Assembly (NCBI GenBank): GCA_016926255.1
Contig: JAFGOY010000031.1
Location: 62,001-126,000 of the forward strand
Reading direction: 5' to 3'
DNA from: Anaerolineae bacterium
GTDB lineage: Bacteria > Chloroflexota > Anaerolineae > Aggregatilineales > UBA3940
DNA length: 64,000 bases
Under the pieces are notes generated by a model. The model had not been told where the DNA came from. It saw nothing but the letters and a program-made list of their open reading frames with translations, and made no database searches. Made by a program: the position numbers and the translations under genes. Below are positions 23,575 through 32,607 of the stretch, in pieces. Every line of letters begins with the position of its first letter. Position 1 is the first letter of the stretch.

Positions 23575-26310
23575 ATGACCGGACATCGAAACGTTATTCA
23601 GGAGTGGCAGTTTACCGACGATCAGGGAACGTTCACGCTCCCCGCACCGCACCACACCAGCTATCTCTACTTCCCGCTCGTCAACAGCCGGGGGATGATG
23701 TCGGCGATCACACCCACGCTGCACGGGGACATCAAGACCGGGCAGAACGCCTATCTGATGCCGCCCGTCTCGCTCGAAGATTTGCACAACACGCGCTCGG
23801 CGCGCAATTTCTGGGTCAGCGTCGACGGCTGCGCCCCCTGGTCGGCGGCGGGGAACTCGGCACGGCAGATCGCCGACGATGCCGATCAGGTCAGCCTGGA
23901 AGCCGGGCTGCTCTGGCACAAGATCACCCGCAGCAGCGATACTTTCGGCCTGCAAGCCGAAATCACCAGCTTCGTGCCGATGACCAACGACACGGTCGAG
24001 CTGATGCGGGTGACGATCACCAACATCCACAATCAGCCAATCCGCCTGAATCCGACGGCGGCGATCCCGATCTACGGGCGCTCCGCCGACAACCTGCGCG
24101 ATCACCGGCACGTGACCTCGCTGCTGCACCGGATCGAAACCCACCCGGAAGGCGTGACCGTCTGCCCGACTCTCTCGTTCGACGAGCGCGGGCACGTTCC
24201 GAATACCGTGGCCTACGGCGTCTTCGGGATCGACCAGGATGGCACGCTCCCGGCAGGCTTCACGCCCATCGTCGAAGATTTCATTGGCGAGGGCGGCAGC
24301 CTCGACTGGCCCCAGGCGGCGGTCGATCCGCAGTCGACCCGACCGCAACCGGCGGGACTCACCTTTGCCGGTTACGAGACGATCGGCGGGCTGCACTTCG
24401 AAGCGATCACGCTCGATCCGCAGCAGTCGCACACTTACATCCTGATCCTCGCCTGTATGGATCAGGACGACGACCCCGGTACGCTCATCGAGGCGTACGG
24501 CAGCGAGGAGAAGTTCAGTTCGGCGCTTGCCGACTGTCAATCGTTCTGGCAGACCAGCGCCAGCGCCGCCGCCTTCCACACCGCCGACCCGACCTTCGAT
24601 CAGTGGATAAAGTGGGTGGTGATCCAGCCTACCCTGCGCCGCCTGTTCGGGAATTCGTTCCTGCCCGCCCACGATTATGGGCGCGGGGGGCGCGGATGGC
24701 GCGATCTATGGCAGGACTGCCTGGCCCTGCTGCTGACCGAACCCGACGACGTGCCGCATTTGCTGTTCAGCAGCTTCGCCGGGATTCGAATGGACGGCAG
24801 CAACGCGACGATTATCGGGGCTGCGCCGGGTGAGTTCAAAGCCGACCGCAACGATATCCCCCGCGTATGGATGGATCACGGCGTGTGGCCTTACCTGACG
24901 ACCCGACTATACCTCGACCAGAGCGGCGATCTCGGTTTCCTGCTGCGCCCGCAGACTTATTTCAAGGACACCCATATCAACCGCTGCACCGCCCACGACG
25001 AACGCTGGGACGCGGATCAGGGCACCCAATTGATGACCTCTGCGGGCGAAGCCTACCGGGGCACCGTGCTGGAACATCTCCTCGTGCAGCATTTGACCGC
25101 GTTCTACCATGTCGGCGAGCACAATATCATCCGGCTCGAAGGCGCTGACTGGAACGATGGGATGGACATGGCCCGCAGCCGGGGCGAAAGTGTCGCATTT
25201 ACGGCGCTCTACGCCAGCAACCTGCGCGATCTGAGCGACCTGTTCGCCGCCCTGATCGAGCGCGGCATAGACACTATCGATATCGCTGCCGAACTCCTCC
25301 CCCTGCTCGATACGCTGGGTGACCCAATCGACTATGACGATATCGCCGCCAAGCAGCGCCTTCTCGCCGGTTACTTCGACACCTGCCAGCACACGATCTC
25401 AGGCAAGACTGCCGCCGTCTCCCTGACCGATCTCGCCAGTGACCTGGCCGCCAAAGCCGACTGGCTCACCGGCCATCTCCACCAGCAGGAGTGGATCACC
25501 GACCGGGCCGGGTATTCGTGGTTCAACGGCTACTACGACGACGCCGGACAGCAGGTCGAGGGCGATCACCCTAACGGGGTGCGGATGACGCTCACCGGGC
25601 AGGTCTTCACACTGATGGGCGGGGTCGCCACCGACGAGCAGGCCCGGTCGATTGTCCGCGCCGCCCGCCGCTATTTACACGAACCGTCGATGGGCGGCTA
25701 CCGGCTCAACACCGATTTCGGCGAGACGAAGCTCAATATGGGCCGCTGCTTCAGCTTCGCCTTCGGCCACAAGGAAAACGGGGCGATGTTCAGCCACATG
25801 GCGATCATGTACGCAAACGCGCTCTATCAACGCGGGCTGGTCGACGAGGGCTTCGAGGTTCTCGACGACATCTACCGGCACTGCTGCAACTTCGAGACCT
25901 GCCGCATCTATCCCGGCATCCCCGAATACGTCAATGTGCGCGGGCGGGGGATGTATACCTGGCTGACCGGGTCGGCAAGCTGGTTCCTGCTCACGTTTGT
26001 CAACGAGGTCTTCGGCGTCAAAGGCGAACTGGGCGATCTCGTCCTCGAACCGAAGCTCGCCGCCGGCCAGTTCGACGCCGACGGTGCAGCCGGGATCGAC
26101 ATCGCCTTTGCCGGGCGCAGCCTTGCGATCACCTATCACAACGCCGGTCGGCTGGACTACGGCGCGTATCGGGTCGGTGCGGTAGCTCTGGATGGAGCCG
26201 TCCTCGAAGCCGATATTCAGACCGACCGCGCCCGGATCGATCGAGAGCGGATCGCCGCGCTCGATGTGAACCGGGCACACGAACTGCACGTCGAACTCGT
26301 GGAGAAGTAA
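23575..26310 (+). CDS. GH94-type glycoside phosphorylase (cellobiose-phosphorylase-like)
   Basis: A 911-aa cytoplasmic enzyme, probably an inverting phosphorylase that splits a beta-glucan oligosaccharide with phosphate to give glucose 1-phosphate. An N-terminal beta-sandwich (about 20-290; MSAITPTLHGDIKTGQNAY and SLEDLHNTRSARNFWV) is followed by the (alpha/alpha)6 barrel. Barrel motifs are GRGGRGWRDLWQD (about 365-378), GADWNDGMDMA (catalytic Asp region, 523-533) and YTWLTGSASWFLLTFVNEVFGV (about 792-813), the phosphate-binding part. GH94 fits best, with GH149/GH161 as nearby alternatives. It heads a three-gene operon with a cupin (2-base gap) and a second phosphorylase. There is no signal peptide. 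Confidence 0.78.
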   Translation: MTGHRNVIQEWQFTDDQGTFTLPAPHHTSYLYFPLVNSRGMMSAITPTLHGDIKTGQNAYLMPPVSLEDLHNTRSARNFWVSVDGCAPWSAAGNSARQIADDADQVSLEAGLLWHKITRSSDTFGLQAEITSFVPMTNDTVELMRVTITNIHNQPIRLNPTAAIPIYGRSADNLRDHRHVTSLLHRIETHPEGVTVCPTLSFDERGHVPNTVAYGVFGIDQDGTLPAGFTPIVEDFIGEGGSLDWPQAAVDPQSTRPQPAGLTFAGYETIGGLHFEAITLDPQQSHTYILILACMDQDDDPGTLIEAYGSEEKFSSALADCQSFWQTSASAAAFHTADPTFDQWIKWVVIQPTLRRLFGNSFLPAHDYGRGGRGWRDLWQDCLALLLTEPDDVPHLLFSSFAGIRMDGSNATIIGAAPGEFKADRNDIPRVWMDHGVWPYLTTRLYLDQSGDLGFLLRPQTYFKDTHINRCTAHDERWDADQGTQLMTSAGEAYRGTVLEHLLVQHLTAFYHVGEHNIIRLEGADWNDGMDMARSRGESVAFTALYASNLRDLSDLFAALIERGIDTIDIAAELLPLLDTLGDPIDYDDIAAKQRLLAGYFDTCQHTISGKTAAVSLTDLASDLAAKADWLTGHLHQQEWITDRAGYSWFNGYYDDAGQQVEGDHPNGVRMTLTGQVFTLMGGVATDEQARSIVRAARRYLHEPSMGGYRLNTDFGETKLNMGRCFSFAFGHKENGAMFSHMAIMYANALYQRGLVDEGFEVLDDIYRHCCNFETCRIYPGIPEYVNVRGRGMYTWLTGSASWFLLTFVNEVFGVKGELGDLVLEPKLAAGQFDADGAAGIDIAFAGRSLAITYHNAGRLDYGAYRVGAVALDGAVLEADIQTDRARIDRERIAALDVNRAHELHVELVEK

Positions 26311-26312
26311 CC

Positions 26313-26732
26313 ATGTCGAATCTGGTGGAAATCAGCGAATACACGGGGATCGGCTACCGCCCGTTGATCGACTACGGGGCGTGGCGGGTTGCCATATTGC
26401 GCTATCACCCCGAACTCGAACCCGATGCCATCCATGCCATGCAGCGCCACGATGAAACCGACGAGGTGTTCGTGCTCCTCGAAGGTCGCTGTATTCTCTT
26501 TCTCGGCGAAGGTGACGGGCAGGTCGAGGCGATCCACACCGAAGACATGCAGCCCCTGAAGCTCTACAACGTCAAACGGGGGGTATGGCATACCCACACT
26601 CTCAGCGCCGACGCCACCGTCCTGATCGTGGAAAACGTCGATACCTCCGATGCTAACTCCCCGGTCATCATGCTCACGCCGGAGCAGCAGGCCGAGTTAG
26701 TCCGGTTGACCCACCAGCTATGGAATGAGTGA
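26313..26732 (+). CDS. Cupin-fold protein between two phosphorylases
   Basis: A 139-aa single-domain cupin. The strands RHDETDEVFVLLEGRCILFL and KLYNVKRGVWHTHTLSADATVLIVEN form the two cupin motifs, with His/Glu residues able to bind a metal. The start is 2 bases after the upstream stop, and the next gene begins 9 bases after its end, so it is embedded in the phosphorylase operon. Sugar-binding or isomerising roles are plausible from the context, but nothing in the protein proves one. Confidence 0.75.
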   Translation: MSNLVEISEYTGIGYRPLIDYGAWRVAILRYHPELEPDAIHAMQRHDETDEVFVLLEGRCILFLGEGDGQVEAIHTEDMQPLKLYNVKRGVWHTHTLSADATVLIVENVDTSDANSPVIMLTPEQQAELVRLTHQLWNE

Positions 26733-26741
26733 GGGCGAAAT

Positions 26742-29700
26742 ATGGCCGATATGACCTTCGACGCACAGAACCGTTTCATTTTTGAGGATTACGCCAACAG
26801 GCCAACGTTCGCCAGCTTCCTGCCCGGAATCGCCGGGCCGATGGGCATCCCGATGTGGGTGTTTTACGTCAACCGGGGGCAGGCGGTGGCCGGGTTTGGC
26901 GTCGAAAGCAAAGACACGCCGATCACCGAGTTCGAACCGGCCAACAAAGCCTATCGAAATGTCTCCACGACCGGGTTTCGCACCTTCCTGAAGATCGACG
27001 GCAGCACTCACGAACCCTTTGCCCATACCATCGATCCGGCCATCGAGCGCAGCATGCATATCGGCATGAACGAGCTTGAGCTTGTCGAACGGTCGCCTGC
27101 CCACGCGCTCGAAACCCGCGTCCTGTATTTCACCCTGACCGGCGAACCGATCGCAGGGCTGGTTCGCCGGGTGACGATCAGCAATACGGGCAGCGCTCCC
27201 GTCGATCTGGCCGTCCTCGATGGCCTGCCGCTGATCTACCCGTTCGGGGTCGATAACCTGGTGACGAAAACCTTCTCCCGCACGGTCGAAGCCTGGATGG
27301 GGGTCGAGAACCTCGCGGAGAACGTCCCCTTTTACCGGCTGAGCCAGAGTCTCGTCGACAAAGCCGAGGTGACCGGGTACGAAGCCGGGCATTTCTACAC
27401 GACCTTCACCGCCGAAAGTCGCCTGCCCGCGCTGGTCGATCCCGACGTCGTTTTCGGGGAGAACAAATCGCTCAGCCAGCCCGATCGATTCATCGCCGGC
27501 GACCTGGAAAGCCTGTACCGGGCCGGGCAAATCACCACCGGGAAGACGCCCTGCGGGTTCTTCGGCACCGAAACGACGCTCTCCCCCGGCGAGTCGATCA
27601 CCCTCTACGGGATCGTCGGCCATGCCAGCAACCTCGACATCGCCCGCAGCGAAGCGGCACGTCTCGGCCAGCCGGAGCGAATCGAGGAACAGTACCGGGC
27701 GGCGCAGTCGCTGGCCCAATCACTGACCGACGCCGCCGCCGTGCAGACCGGTGAGCCGCTGTTCGACGCCTACACGCGCCAGACCTTCCTCGACAATGTG
27801 CTGCGAGGCGGCTGGCCGATCCTGCTCGGCGACCCCGATCAGCCGGTCGTCCAGCACATCTATTCCCGCAAACATGGCGACCTCGAACGCGACTACAACG
27901 ATTTTTACATCGCGCCGGAGTTCTATTCGCAGGGGAACGGCAACTACCGCGACGTCAACCAGAACCGCCGCGAAGATGTCTGGTTGAATCCCCGCGTGGG
28001 CGATTTCAACGTCCGGTCGTTCATGAACCTGATTCAGGCCGACGGCTACAACTCGCTGGTCGTCTACGGTAACCGGTTCACACTCTTACCCGAAAGGCGT
28101 GAATCGATTCTCAGTTTAGTCGATGATCCTGAAAAGCTGTCCGCCTTTTTCGATCAGCCGTTTACGCCCGGATCGCTGCTGAAGTTCGTGTCGGTGACCG
28201 GAATCGGGCTGCGCGTCGATGCGGAGGAATTTCTATCGCAGTTATTGCGGCAGGCAGACACCGGCTTCACCGCTGTTCACCACGAAGGCTACTGGGTCGA
28301 TCACTGGACGTACAACCTCGACCTGATCGAGAACTACCTGTCGATATACCCTGAGCGCAAAGCCGCGCTGCTTTTCGAGCAGCCCGACTTCACCTTCTAC
28401 GACAGCCCGGTGATCGTCCTGCCACGCGATCAGAAATACGTCATACGCGACGATGGCAAAATTCGCCAGTACGACGCGGTCAGGGAAGACCCCGAAAAGG
28501 CGGCGCTGATCGCCTCGCGGGAGACTCAGCCGAACGTGGTGCGCGTTGACAAGGGTCAGGGCGATATCTTCACGACTACCCTGTTCGCCAGGCTGGTGAC
28601 GCTCGCGCTGGTCAAGTTCGCCACGCGCGATCCGGGCGGCATGGGGATCGAAATGGAGGCGAACAAGCCCGGCTGGTACGATGCCGCCAACGGGCTGCCC
28701 GGCCTGTTCGGGAGTTCGATGCCGGAGACATTCGAGCTGGCCCGCCTCGTCGAGTTTCTACGTGCTGCCATCGCCGAACGGCCTCTGTCAGAGACAGTCG
28801 ACCTGCCGGTCGAGATCGTGGATTTGCTGCGGGGGGTTCTCGACGCCCTGCGCCAGCCCCTTGATCCGATGAGCTATTGGGATACGGTATCCACGCTGCG
28901 AGAGACCTACCGGGAGCGGGTTCGGTTAGGCTTTGACGGCAAGACGGTATCGCTGCCGCTGGGAGAGATCGACCGGGCGCTGGGCGATTTCGCCGGGCAG
29001 CTCCGGGCGGGTATCGAGCGTGCCCTGGCACTGAATGACGGCATCCCACCCACCTACCTGATCCACCACGCCCGCGACTACGATCTCCTCGACCCCGCCT
29101 CTCCCGCCGACGAGCGCCGGTTTGTCCGTGTTAAGAAGTTCGAGCCGGAAGTGCTGCCGCTGTTCCTCGAAGGCCCGGTCAGGTACCTAAAAACGCTCCA
29201 CGATCAGGCCGAGGCCCGCGCCCTGCATCAGCGGGTCAGGGAGAGCGATCTGTTCGATGCGAAGTTGAAGATGTACAAAACCAACGCTTCGCTCGCCGAC
29301 CAACCCATCGAGATCGGGCGCGCGCGGGCCTTTCCGCCCGGCTGGCTGGAGAACGAGTCGATCTGGCTGCACATGGAATATAAATACCTGCTCTCGCTGC
29401 TGAAAGCGGGGCTGGTCGATGCGTTCTACGAGGATTTTCGCAATGTACTGATCCCATTCCAGGACCCGGAAGTCTACGGGCGGAGCTTGCTCGAAAACTC
29501 GTCGTTCATCGTCAGCAGCGCCCATGTCGATCCCTCGCTGCACGGTCGCGGGTTCGTCGCCCGCTTGAGCGGTTCGACCGCCGAATTTCTCAGCATTCTG
29601 CACCACATCATGATCGGCCCCCGGCCCTTTACCGTCGAGGACGACCAGCTTTGCCTGCGCCTTGACCCGGCCCTGCCCGGCTGGCTGTTCGACGAAAGCG

Positions 29701-29918
29701 GGACGATCACCTGCACCTTCCTGGGCAGTACGACCGTCGAATATCAGAACGAATCGCGGCGCGACACTTTCGGCGAGGCAGGCGCGCGCCCGGTGCAGAT
29801 CGTGCTGACGCCGCGCAGCGGGGAGACGATCACGCTGGAAGGGGGAGTCATCCCGGCCCCATACGCCGAGCAGGTGCGAGATGGGATGTTCGAGAGGATA
29901 CAAATCGATCTGGACTAG
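26742..29918 (+). CDS. 1,2-beta-oligoglucan phosphorylase-like protein (GH94-type)
   Basis: A 1058-aa cytoplasmic protein similar in layout to bacterial 1,2-beta-oligoglucan phosphorylases of about 1100 aa. Recognisable blocks are ANRPTFASFLPGIAGPMGIP at the N-terminus, YSQGNGNYRDVNQNRREDVW (about 391-410), EGYWVDHWTYNLDLIENYL (about 515-533, catalytic Asp region), MEANKPGWYDAANGLPGLFG (about 637-656) and STAEFLSILHHIMIGPRPF near the end. These enzymes use phosphate to release glucose 1-phosphate from sophoro-oligosaccharides. GH149/GH161-type beta-1,3 specificity is possible. It is the last gene of the operon and is followed by a terminator. Confidence 0.72.
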   Translation: MADMTFDAQNRFIFEDYANRPTFASFLPGIAGPMGIPMWVFYVNRGQAVAGFGVESKDTPITEFEPANKAYRNVSTTGFRTFLKIDGSTHEPFAHTIDPAIERSMHIGMNELELVERSPAHALETRVLYFTLTGEPIAGLVRRVTISNTGSAPVDLAVLDGLPLIYPFGVDNLVTKTFSRTVEAWMGVENLAENVPFYRLSQSLVDKAEVTGYEAGHFYTTFTAESRLPALVDPDVVFGENKSLSQPDRFIAGDLESLYRAGQITTGKTPCGFFGTETTLSPGESITLYGIVGHASNLDIARSEAARLGQPERIEEQYRAAQSLAQSLTDAAAVQTGEPLFDAYTRQTFLDNVLRGGWPILLGDPDQPVVQHIYSRKHGDLERDYNDFYIAPEFYSQGNGNYRDVNQNRREDVWLNPRVGDFNVRSFMNLIQADGYNSLVVYGNRFTLLPERRESILSLVDDPEKLSAFFDQPFTPGSLLKFVSVTGIGLRVDAEEFLSQLLRQADTGFTAVHHEGYWVDHWTYNLDLIENYLSIYPERKAALLFEQPDFTFYDSPVIVLPRDQKYVIRDDGKIRQYDAVREDPEKAALIASRETQPNVVRVDKGQGDIFTTTLFARLVTLALVKFATRDPGGMGIEMEANKPGWYDAANGLPGLFGSSMPETFELARLVEFLRAAIAERPLSETVDLPVEIVDLLRGVLDALRQPLDPMSYWDTVSTLRETYRERVRLGFDGKTVSLPLGEIDRALGDFAGQLRAGIERALALNDGIPPTYLIHHARDYDLLDPASPADERRFVRVKKFEPEVLPLFLEGPVRYLKTLHDQAEARALHQRVRESDLFDAKLKMYKTNASLADQPIEIGRARAFPPGWLENESIWLHMEYKYLLSLLKAGLVDAFYEDFRNVLIPFQDPEVYGRSLLENSSFIVSSAHVDPSLHGRGFVARLSGSTAEFLSILHHIMIGPRPFTVEDDQLCLRLDPALPGWLFDESGTITCTFLGSTTVEYQNESRRDTFGEAGARPVQIVLTPRSGETITLEGGVIPAPYAEQVRDGMFERIQIDLD

Positions 29919-29955
29919 AGAAATATCGTGCACTCCTATAGCCCTCATCCTAAAT

Positions 29956-29983
29956 CCCTCTCCCTCATGGAGAGGGACTTTTA
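29956..29983 (+). terminator. Terminator of the phosphorylase operon
   Basis: CCCTCTCC and GGAGAGGG pair around CTCAT, followed by ACTTTTAT. The sequence around it (CCCTCATCCTAAATCCCTCTCC) also resembles a common intergenic repeat of Chloroflexota. Confidence 0.7.
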
Positions 29984-30023
29984 TATCATGCTCTGCAGAA
30001 TGATACCTCTAATTTGAAAGCCC

Positions 30024-30836
30024 CTATCGCCCCGACTCAATCGCTTTCTGTGCGACGTTATCGGTGAGCCGGGGAGCGATCAGCTTAACGAACACCCCGA
30101 CCTTACCGCGCAGTTCCATCACTTCTTCGCGCTTGCGGTGGGCCATCGCCCTGAGTGTGATTTCGACGCACTTCTCGGTCGACATCGCCTTCTCGTAATC
30201 GACCGGGTGATCCGTACCCAGCAGCTTGCCATCCGGCCCCGGAATGCGCGAGTGAATCCCGGTTGAGACGAAGCCGGGATAGATGCTCGTCACACTGACG
30301 CCGGTACCGATCAATTCGATGCGCAGCGAATCGGCGAACCCGACCAGCCCGTGCTTGCTGGCAGCGTAGGCGGTGCGCGTCGGGACGCCGTTGCGACCCG
30401 CCTGGCTGTTGATGAACACGATCCGCCCCTGCGTCTTTTTTAGGTACGGCAGCGCATAATAGGAGCAGTACATACTCCCCAGCAGGTTGACATTGATGAT
30501 CCGGTCGATGATTCCGAGGTCCTGAAGCTCGTCGAAGCGCGCCCACATGCTCGTACCGGCGTTGTTGACCAGCGTATCGATCCGCCCGTAGGCGACCACC
30601 GCTTTCTCGATCAGCGTGGCACACTGCGCCTTGTCGCTGACATCCGTCTCGACGACGGCGACTTCCGCGCCGCGCTCGCGGCAGGCGGCGGCGACCGCCT
30701 CCAGATTGTCGACCGACCGCGCCGCGAGCACCAGCTTTGCGCCCTGATCGGCAAGCTGGATCGCCATCTCCGCGCCGATCCCGGTCGATGCCCCGGTGAT
30801 GATCACTACGTTATCGTTGAAAGGCTGTTTCGCCAT
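30024..30836 (-). CDS. Short-chain dehydrogenase/reductase
   Basis: A 270-aa NAD(P)-dependent SDR of the classical type. TGASTGIG (14-21) binds the cofactor, NNAGTSMW follows in the middle, and the active-site pair is Tyr157 and Lys161 in TAYAASKHG, with a preceding Ser in INSQAGRNG. The C-terminal 35 residues (MAHRKREEVMELRGKVGVFVKLIAPRLTDNVAQK) form a hydrophobic helix as in membrane-associated SDRs. AGGAG lies before the ATG. Substrate unknown. It stands alone, divergent from nothing obvious. Confidence 0.9.
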   Translation of the reverse strand: MAKQPFNDNVVIITGASTGIGAEMAIQLADQGAKLVLAARSVDNLEAVAAACRERGAEVAVVETDVSDKAQCATLIEKAVVAYGRIDTLVNNAGTSMWARFDELQDLGIIDRIINVNLLGSMYCSYYALPYLKKTQGRIVFINSQAGRNGVPTRTAYAASKHGLVGFADSLRIELIGTGVSVTSIYPGFVSTGIHSRIPGPDGKLLGTDHPVDYEKAMSTEKCVEITLRAMAHRKREEVMELRGKVGVFVKLIAPRLTDNVAQKAIESGR

Positions 30837-30920
30837 GTAGAGTCTCCTTGCGATATTGATGGATGGTCAGTTGATTCAACCCGCCGGGTAAATAGCCGTT
30901 TCGATCCTTACGTCAACCTG

Positions 30921-30980
30921 ACGACCCCCTCTGACCGACCTTCGGTCGCCCATCTCCCCCAAACCTGGGGGGCGATCTGC
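30921..30980 (-). repeat. Palindromic intergenic element, copy 1 (inverted)
   Basis: Read on the minus strand, it has a CCCCCCAGG...GGGGGAGATGGGCGACC start and a GGTCGGTCAGAGGGGGTC end around a short palindrome (GACCGAAGGTC). Two other members, at 53720-53790 and 58166-58236, share these flanks with different centres. Confidence 0.65.
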
Positions 30981-30996
30981 GTCGGCTTCGCTCGAT

Positions 30997-31022
30997 ACGA
31001 TCTGTTCACCAGATCGTTTTTT
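30997..31022 (+). terminator. Hairpin with T-run, no plus-strand gene before it
   Basis: ACGATCTG and CAGATCGT pair around TTCAC and are followed by TTTTT. It has the form of a strong plus-strand terminator, yet both neighbouring genes are on the minus strand. Confidence 0.6.
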
Positions 31023-31036
31023 CGTTATTTATGAGC

Positions 31037-31882
31037 TTACTTCACCCATCTGCGCGACAGCCGCATCAACCCGGCAGTCAGCACATAGGGCAGCGCCGAC
31101 ACGACAAGCAGTATCAGCGTCGAGAGGAGAATCCTCCGGGCCAGCGGCAGGCCGAACAAGAGCCAGCCGGGGGCGATTGTGATCCAGCCGCCGCTGCACA
31201 GTGTCAGCAGGCCATAGGCCAGACCGAGGGTCAGCGGAAGCATCACGAGCAGCGTGATCGTCCCGGCGGTAGACCCTTTCCGAATGTTCAGCCCCAGCGC
31301 CACGCCCAGCGCTGCCGCCAGCCCGATCATCCCCCACAGGTCCGCCACCACGATCAACAGAGTCAGCCAGGCGGCAGGCGGTCCGAAGACCGGCCAGGGT
31401 TCGCACGCGCAGGGCGATCCAACATACATCAACGACGAACAGGTGATCGTGCAGAAGATTTGCGTCACGACGAGAGTCAGATAGATCATACCGAGCACGA
31501 TCAGCGGCAGCGCGGCGACATTCAAGCCGATCAGGATGCGCAGCCGGTACAGAACCCGGCCCACCAGCCCGCGCACGATCTCCCGTTCGGGGAGACTGGT
31601 CAGGCGGACGAGTTCAAATGCCTCGCTGCTGACCGTCCGGGTCGTCGACACGCCCGCCACCATTCCGACGACCGCCGGGCTGACAAGCGCCACCAGCCAG
31701 CCGAGGGCCATCAGCCAGACGGAGAGAATGGCAGGGGCGGGCATCCGCAGGATCGCCCTGGTGATGACAAACACCATCAGCAGCCCCAGCCCAAACGCGA
31801 TCCAGGCCACCACCCGGAGCATCGGCCATTTGCCGCGCTGAACGTTCTGCTGCACCAGTGGATTGTCAACCCAGTCAGTCAT
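31037..31882 (-). CDS. Polytopic membrane protein with a cysteine-rich loop
   Basis: A 281-aa membrane protein with about six to seven TM helices, of no family I recognise. The pattern of paired helices and the STTRTVSSEAFELVRLTSLPEREIVRGL loop recalls permease subunits of ABC-2 type exporters, which carry a similar amphipathic coupling segment. No ATPase gene is adjacent. A loop near residues 145-165 contains four cysteines (TCSSLMYVGSPCACEP plus the preceding FCTITC), which could bind metal or form disulfides. The gene lies just downstream of the terminator-like hairpin at 30997. Confidence 0.7.
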   Translation of the reverse strand: MTDWVDNPLVQQNVQRGKWPMLRVVAWIAFGLGLLMVFVITRAILRMPAPAILSVWLMALGWLVALVSPAVVGMVAGVSTTRTVSSEAFELVRLTSLPEREIVRGLVGRVLYRLRILIGLNVAALPLIVLGMIYLTLVVTQIFCTITCSSLMYVGSPCACEPWPVFGPPAAWLTLLIVVADLWGMIGLAAALGVALGLNIRKGSTAGTITLLVMLPLTLGLAYGLLTLCSGGWITIAPGWLLFGLPLARRILLSTLILLVVSALPYVLTAGLMRLSRRWVK

Positions 31883-31946
31883 GTGAAACCTCCGTCTTTA
31901 TTGTATTCACCTGCCATCATGATACAATGGGAACAGATCGACAATA

Positions 31947-31984
31947 ATCTATCCGAAATGAACAAAGTGAATTTACGGATAGAT
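31947..31984. repeat. ATCTATCCG palindrome, copy 1
   Basis: ATCTATCCG (31947-31955) and CGGATAGAT (31976-31984) enclose a 20-base AT-rich interior (AAATGAACAAAGTGAATTTA) that also begins and ends complementary. A near-identical copy lies at 37079-37117. It sits just before the deazaflavin-type oxidoreductase gene. Confidence 0.75.
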
Positions 31985-32000
31985 GTAGCAGGGAGCGGGA

Positions 32001-32594
32001 ATGATGGAAGAAGAACAACAAATAGAAACGATGAGCCGTTTCTTTAAACTCATGAACAAGTGCCTGATGGTGCCCATGTGGCGGCTGGGACTGGGTAAGA
32101 TCATCAACATGTGGCCCGACGTCTTCGGCCAGATCATGGTCGTGACCCACACCGGGCGCAAGTCGGAGAAGGTGTACCAGACCCCGCTGAACTACATCGT
32201 CAAAAATGGCGACGTGTACTGCATCGCCGCGTTTGGTGGGAAGGCCGACTGGTACCAGAACGCGATGGCGAACCCGGCAGTCGAAGTGTGGCTCCCCGAT
32301 GGCTGGTGGGCGGGCGTTGCGGAAGACGTCAGCGGGCGCGAGGATCGCCTGGAGATCATTCGCAGCATCATGATCGCCAGCGGGTTTGCGGCGAAGGCAT
32401 TCGAAAATATCGATGCGAAGACGATCAAGGAAGACGAACTCGCTTTTCTCAGCAACGACTACAAAGTGGTGCGGATCAAACGCGCCGAAGCACGCACCGG
32501 TAACGGCGGCCCCGGCGAGTTTAGCTGGATATGGCCGATTGCTACAATGGTGCTGGGCTTCCTGCTGCTAATCCGCCCGAAGAAGCGGCGTTAA
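32001..32594 (+). CDS. Deazaflavin (F420)-dependent nitroreductase-family protein
   Basis: A 197-aa protein of the split-barrel DDN/DUF385 family, which uses reduced coenzyme F420. The family signature VVTHTGRKSEKVYQTPLNYI with AAFGGKADWYQNAMANPAVEVWL is well kept (about 48-95). The C-terminal 20 residues (FSWIWPIATMVLGFLLLI followed by RPKKRR) form a TM anchor, uncommon for the family. The start is one of two adjacent ATGs (32001 or 32004). F420 use suggests an actinobacterial- or chloroflexotal-type cofactor pool. Substrate unknown. Confidence 0.85.
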   Translation: MMEEEQQIETMSRFFKLMNKCLMVPMWRLGLGKIINMWPDVFGQIMVVTHTGRKSEKVYQTPLNYIVKNGDVYCIAAFGGKADWYQNAMANPAVEVWLPDGWWAGVAEDVSGREDRLEIIRSIMIASGFAAKAFENIDAKTIKEDELAFLSNDYKVVRIKRAEARTGNGGPGEFSWIWPIATMVLGFLLLIRPKKRR

Positions 32595-32607
32595 CTATCC
32601 ATCCGAA

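Noticed and set aside
23563-24672. Minus-strand open frame opposite the first phosphorylase
   Set aside because: Its Arg/Gly/Val-rich composition mirrors the third-position GC bias of the real gene. No domain and no ribosome binding site are seen.
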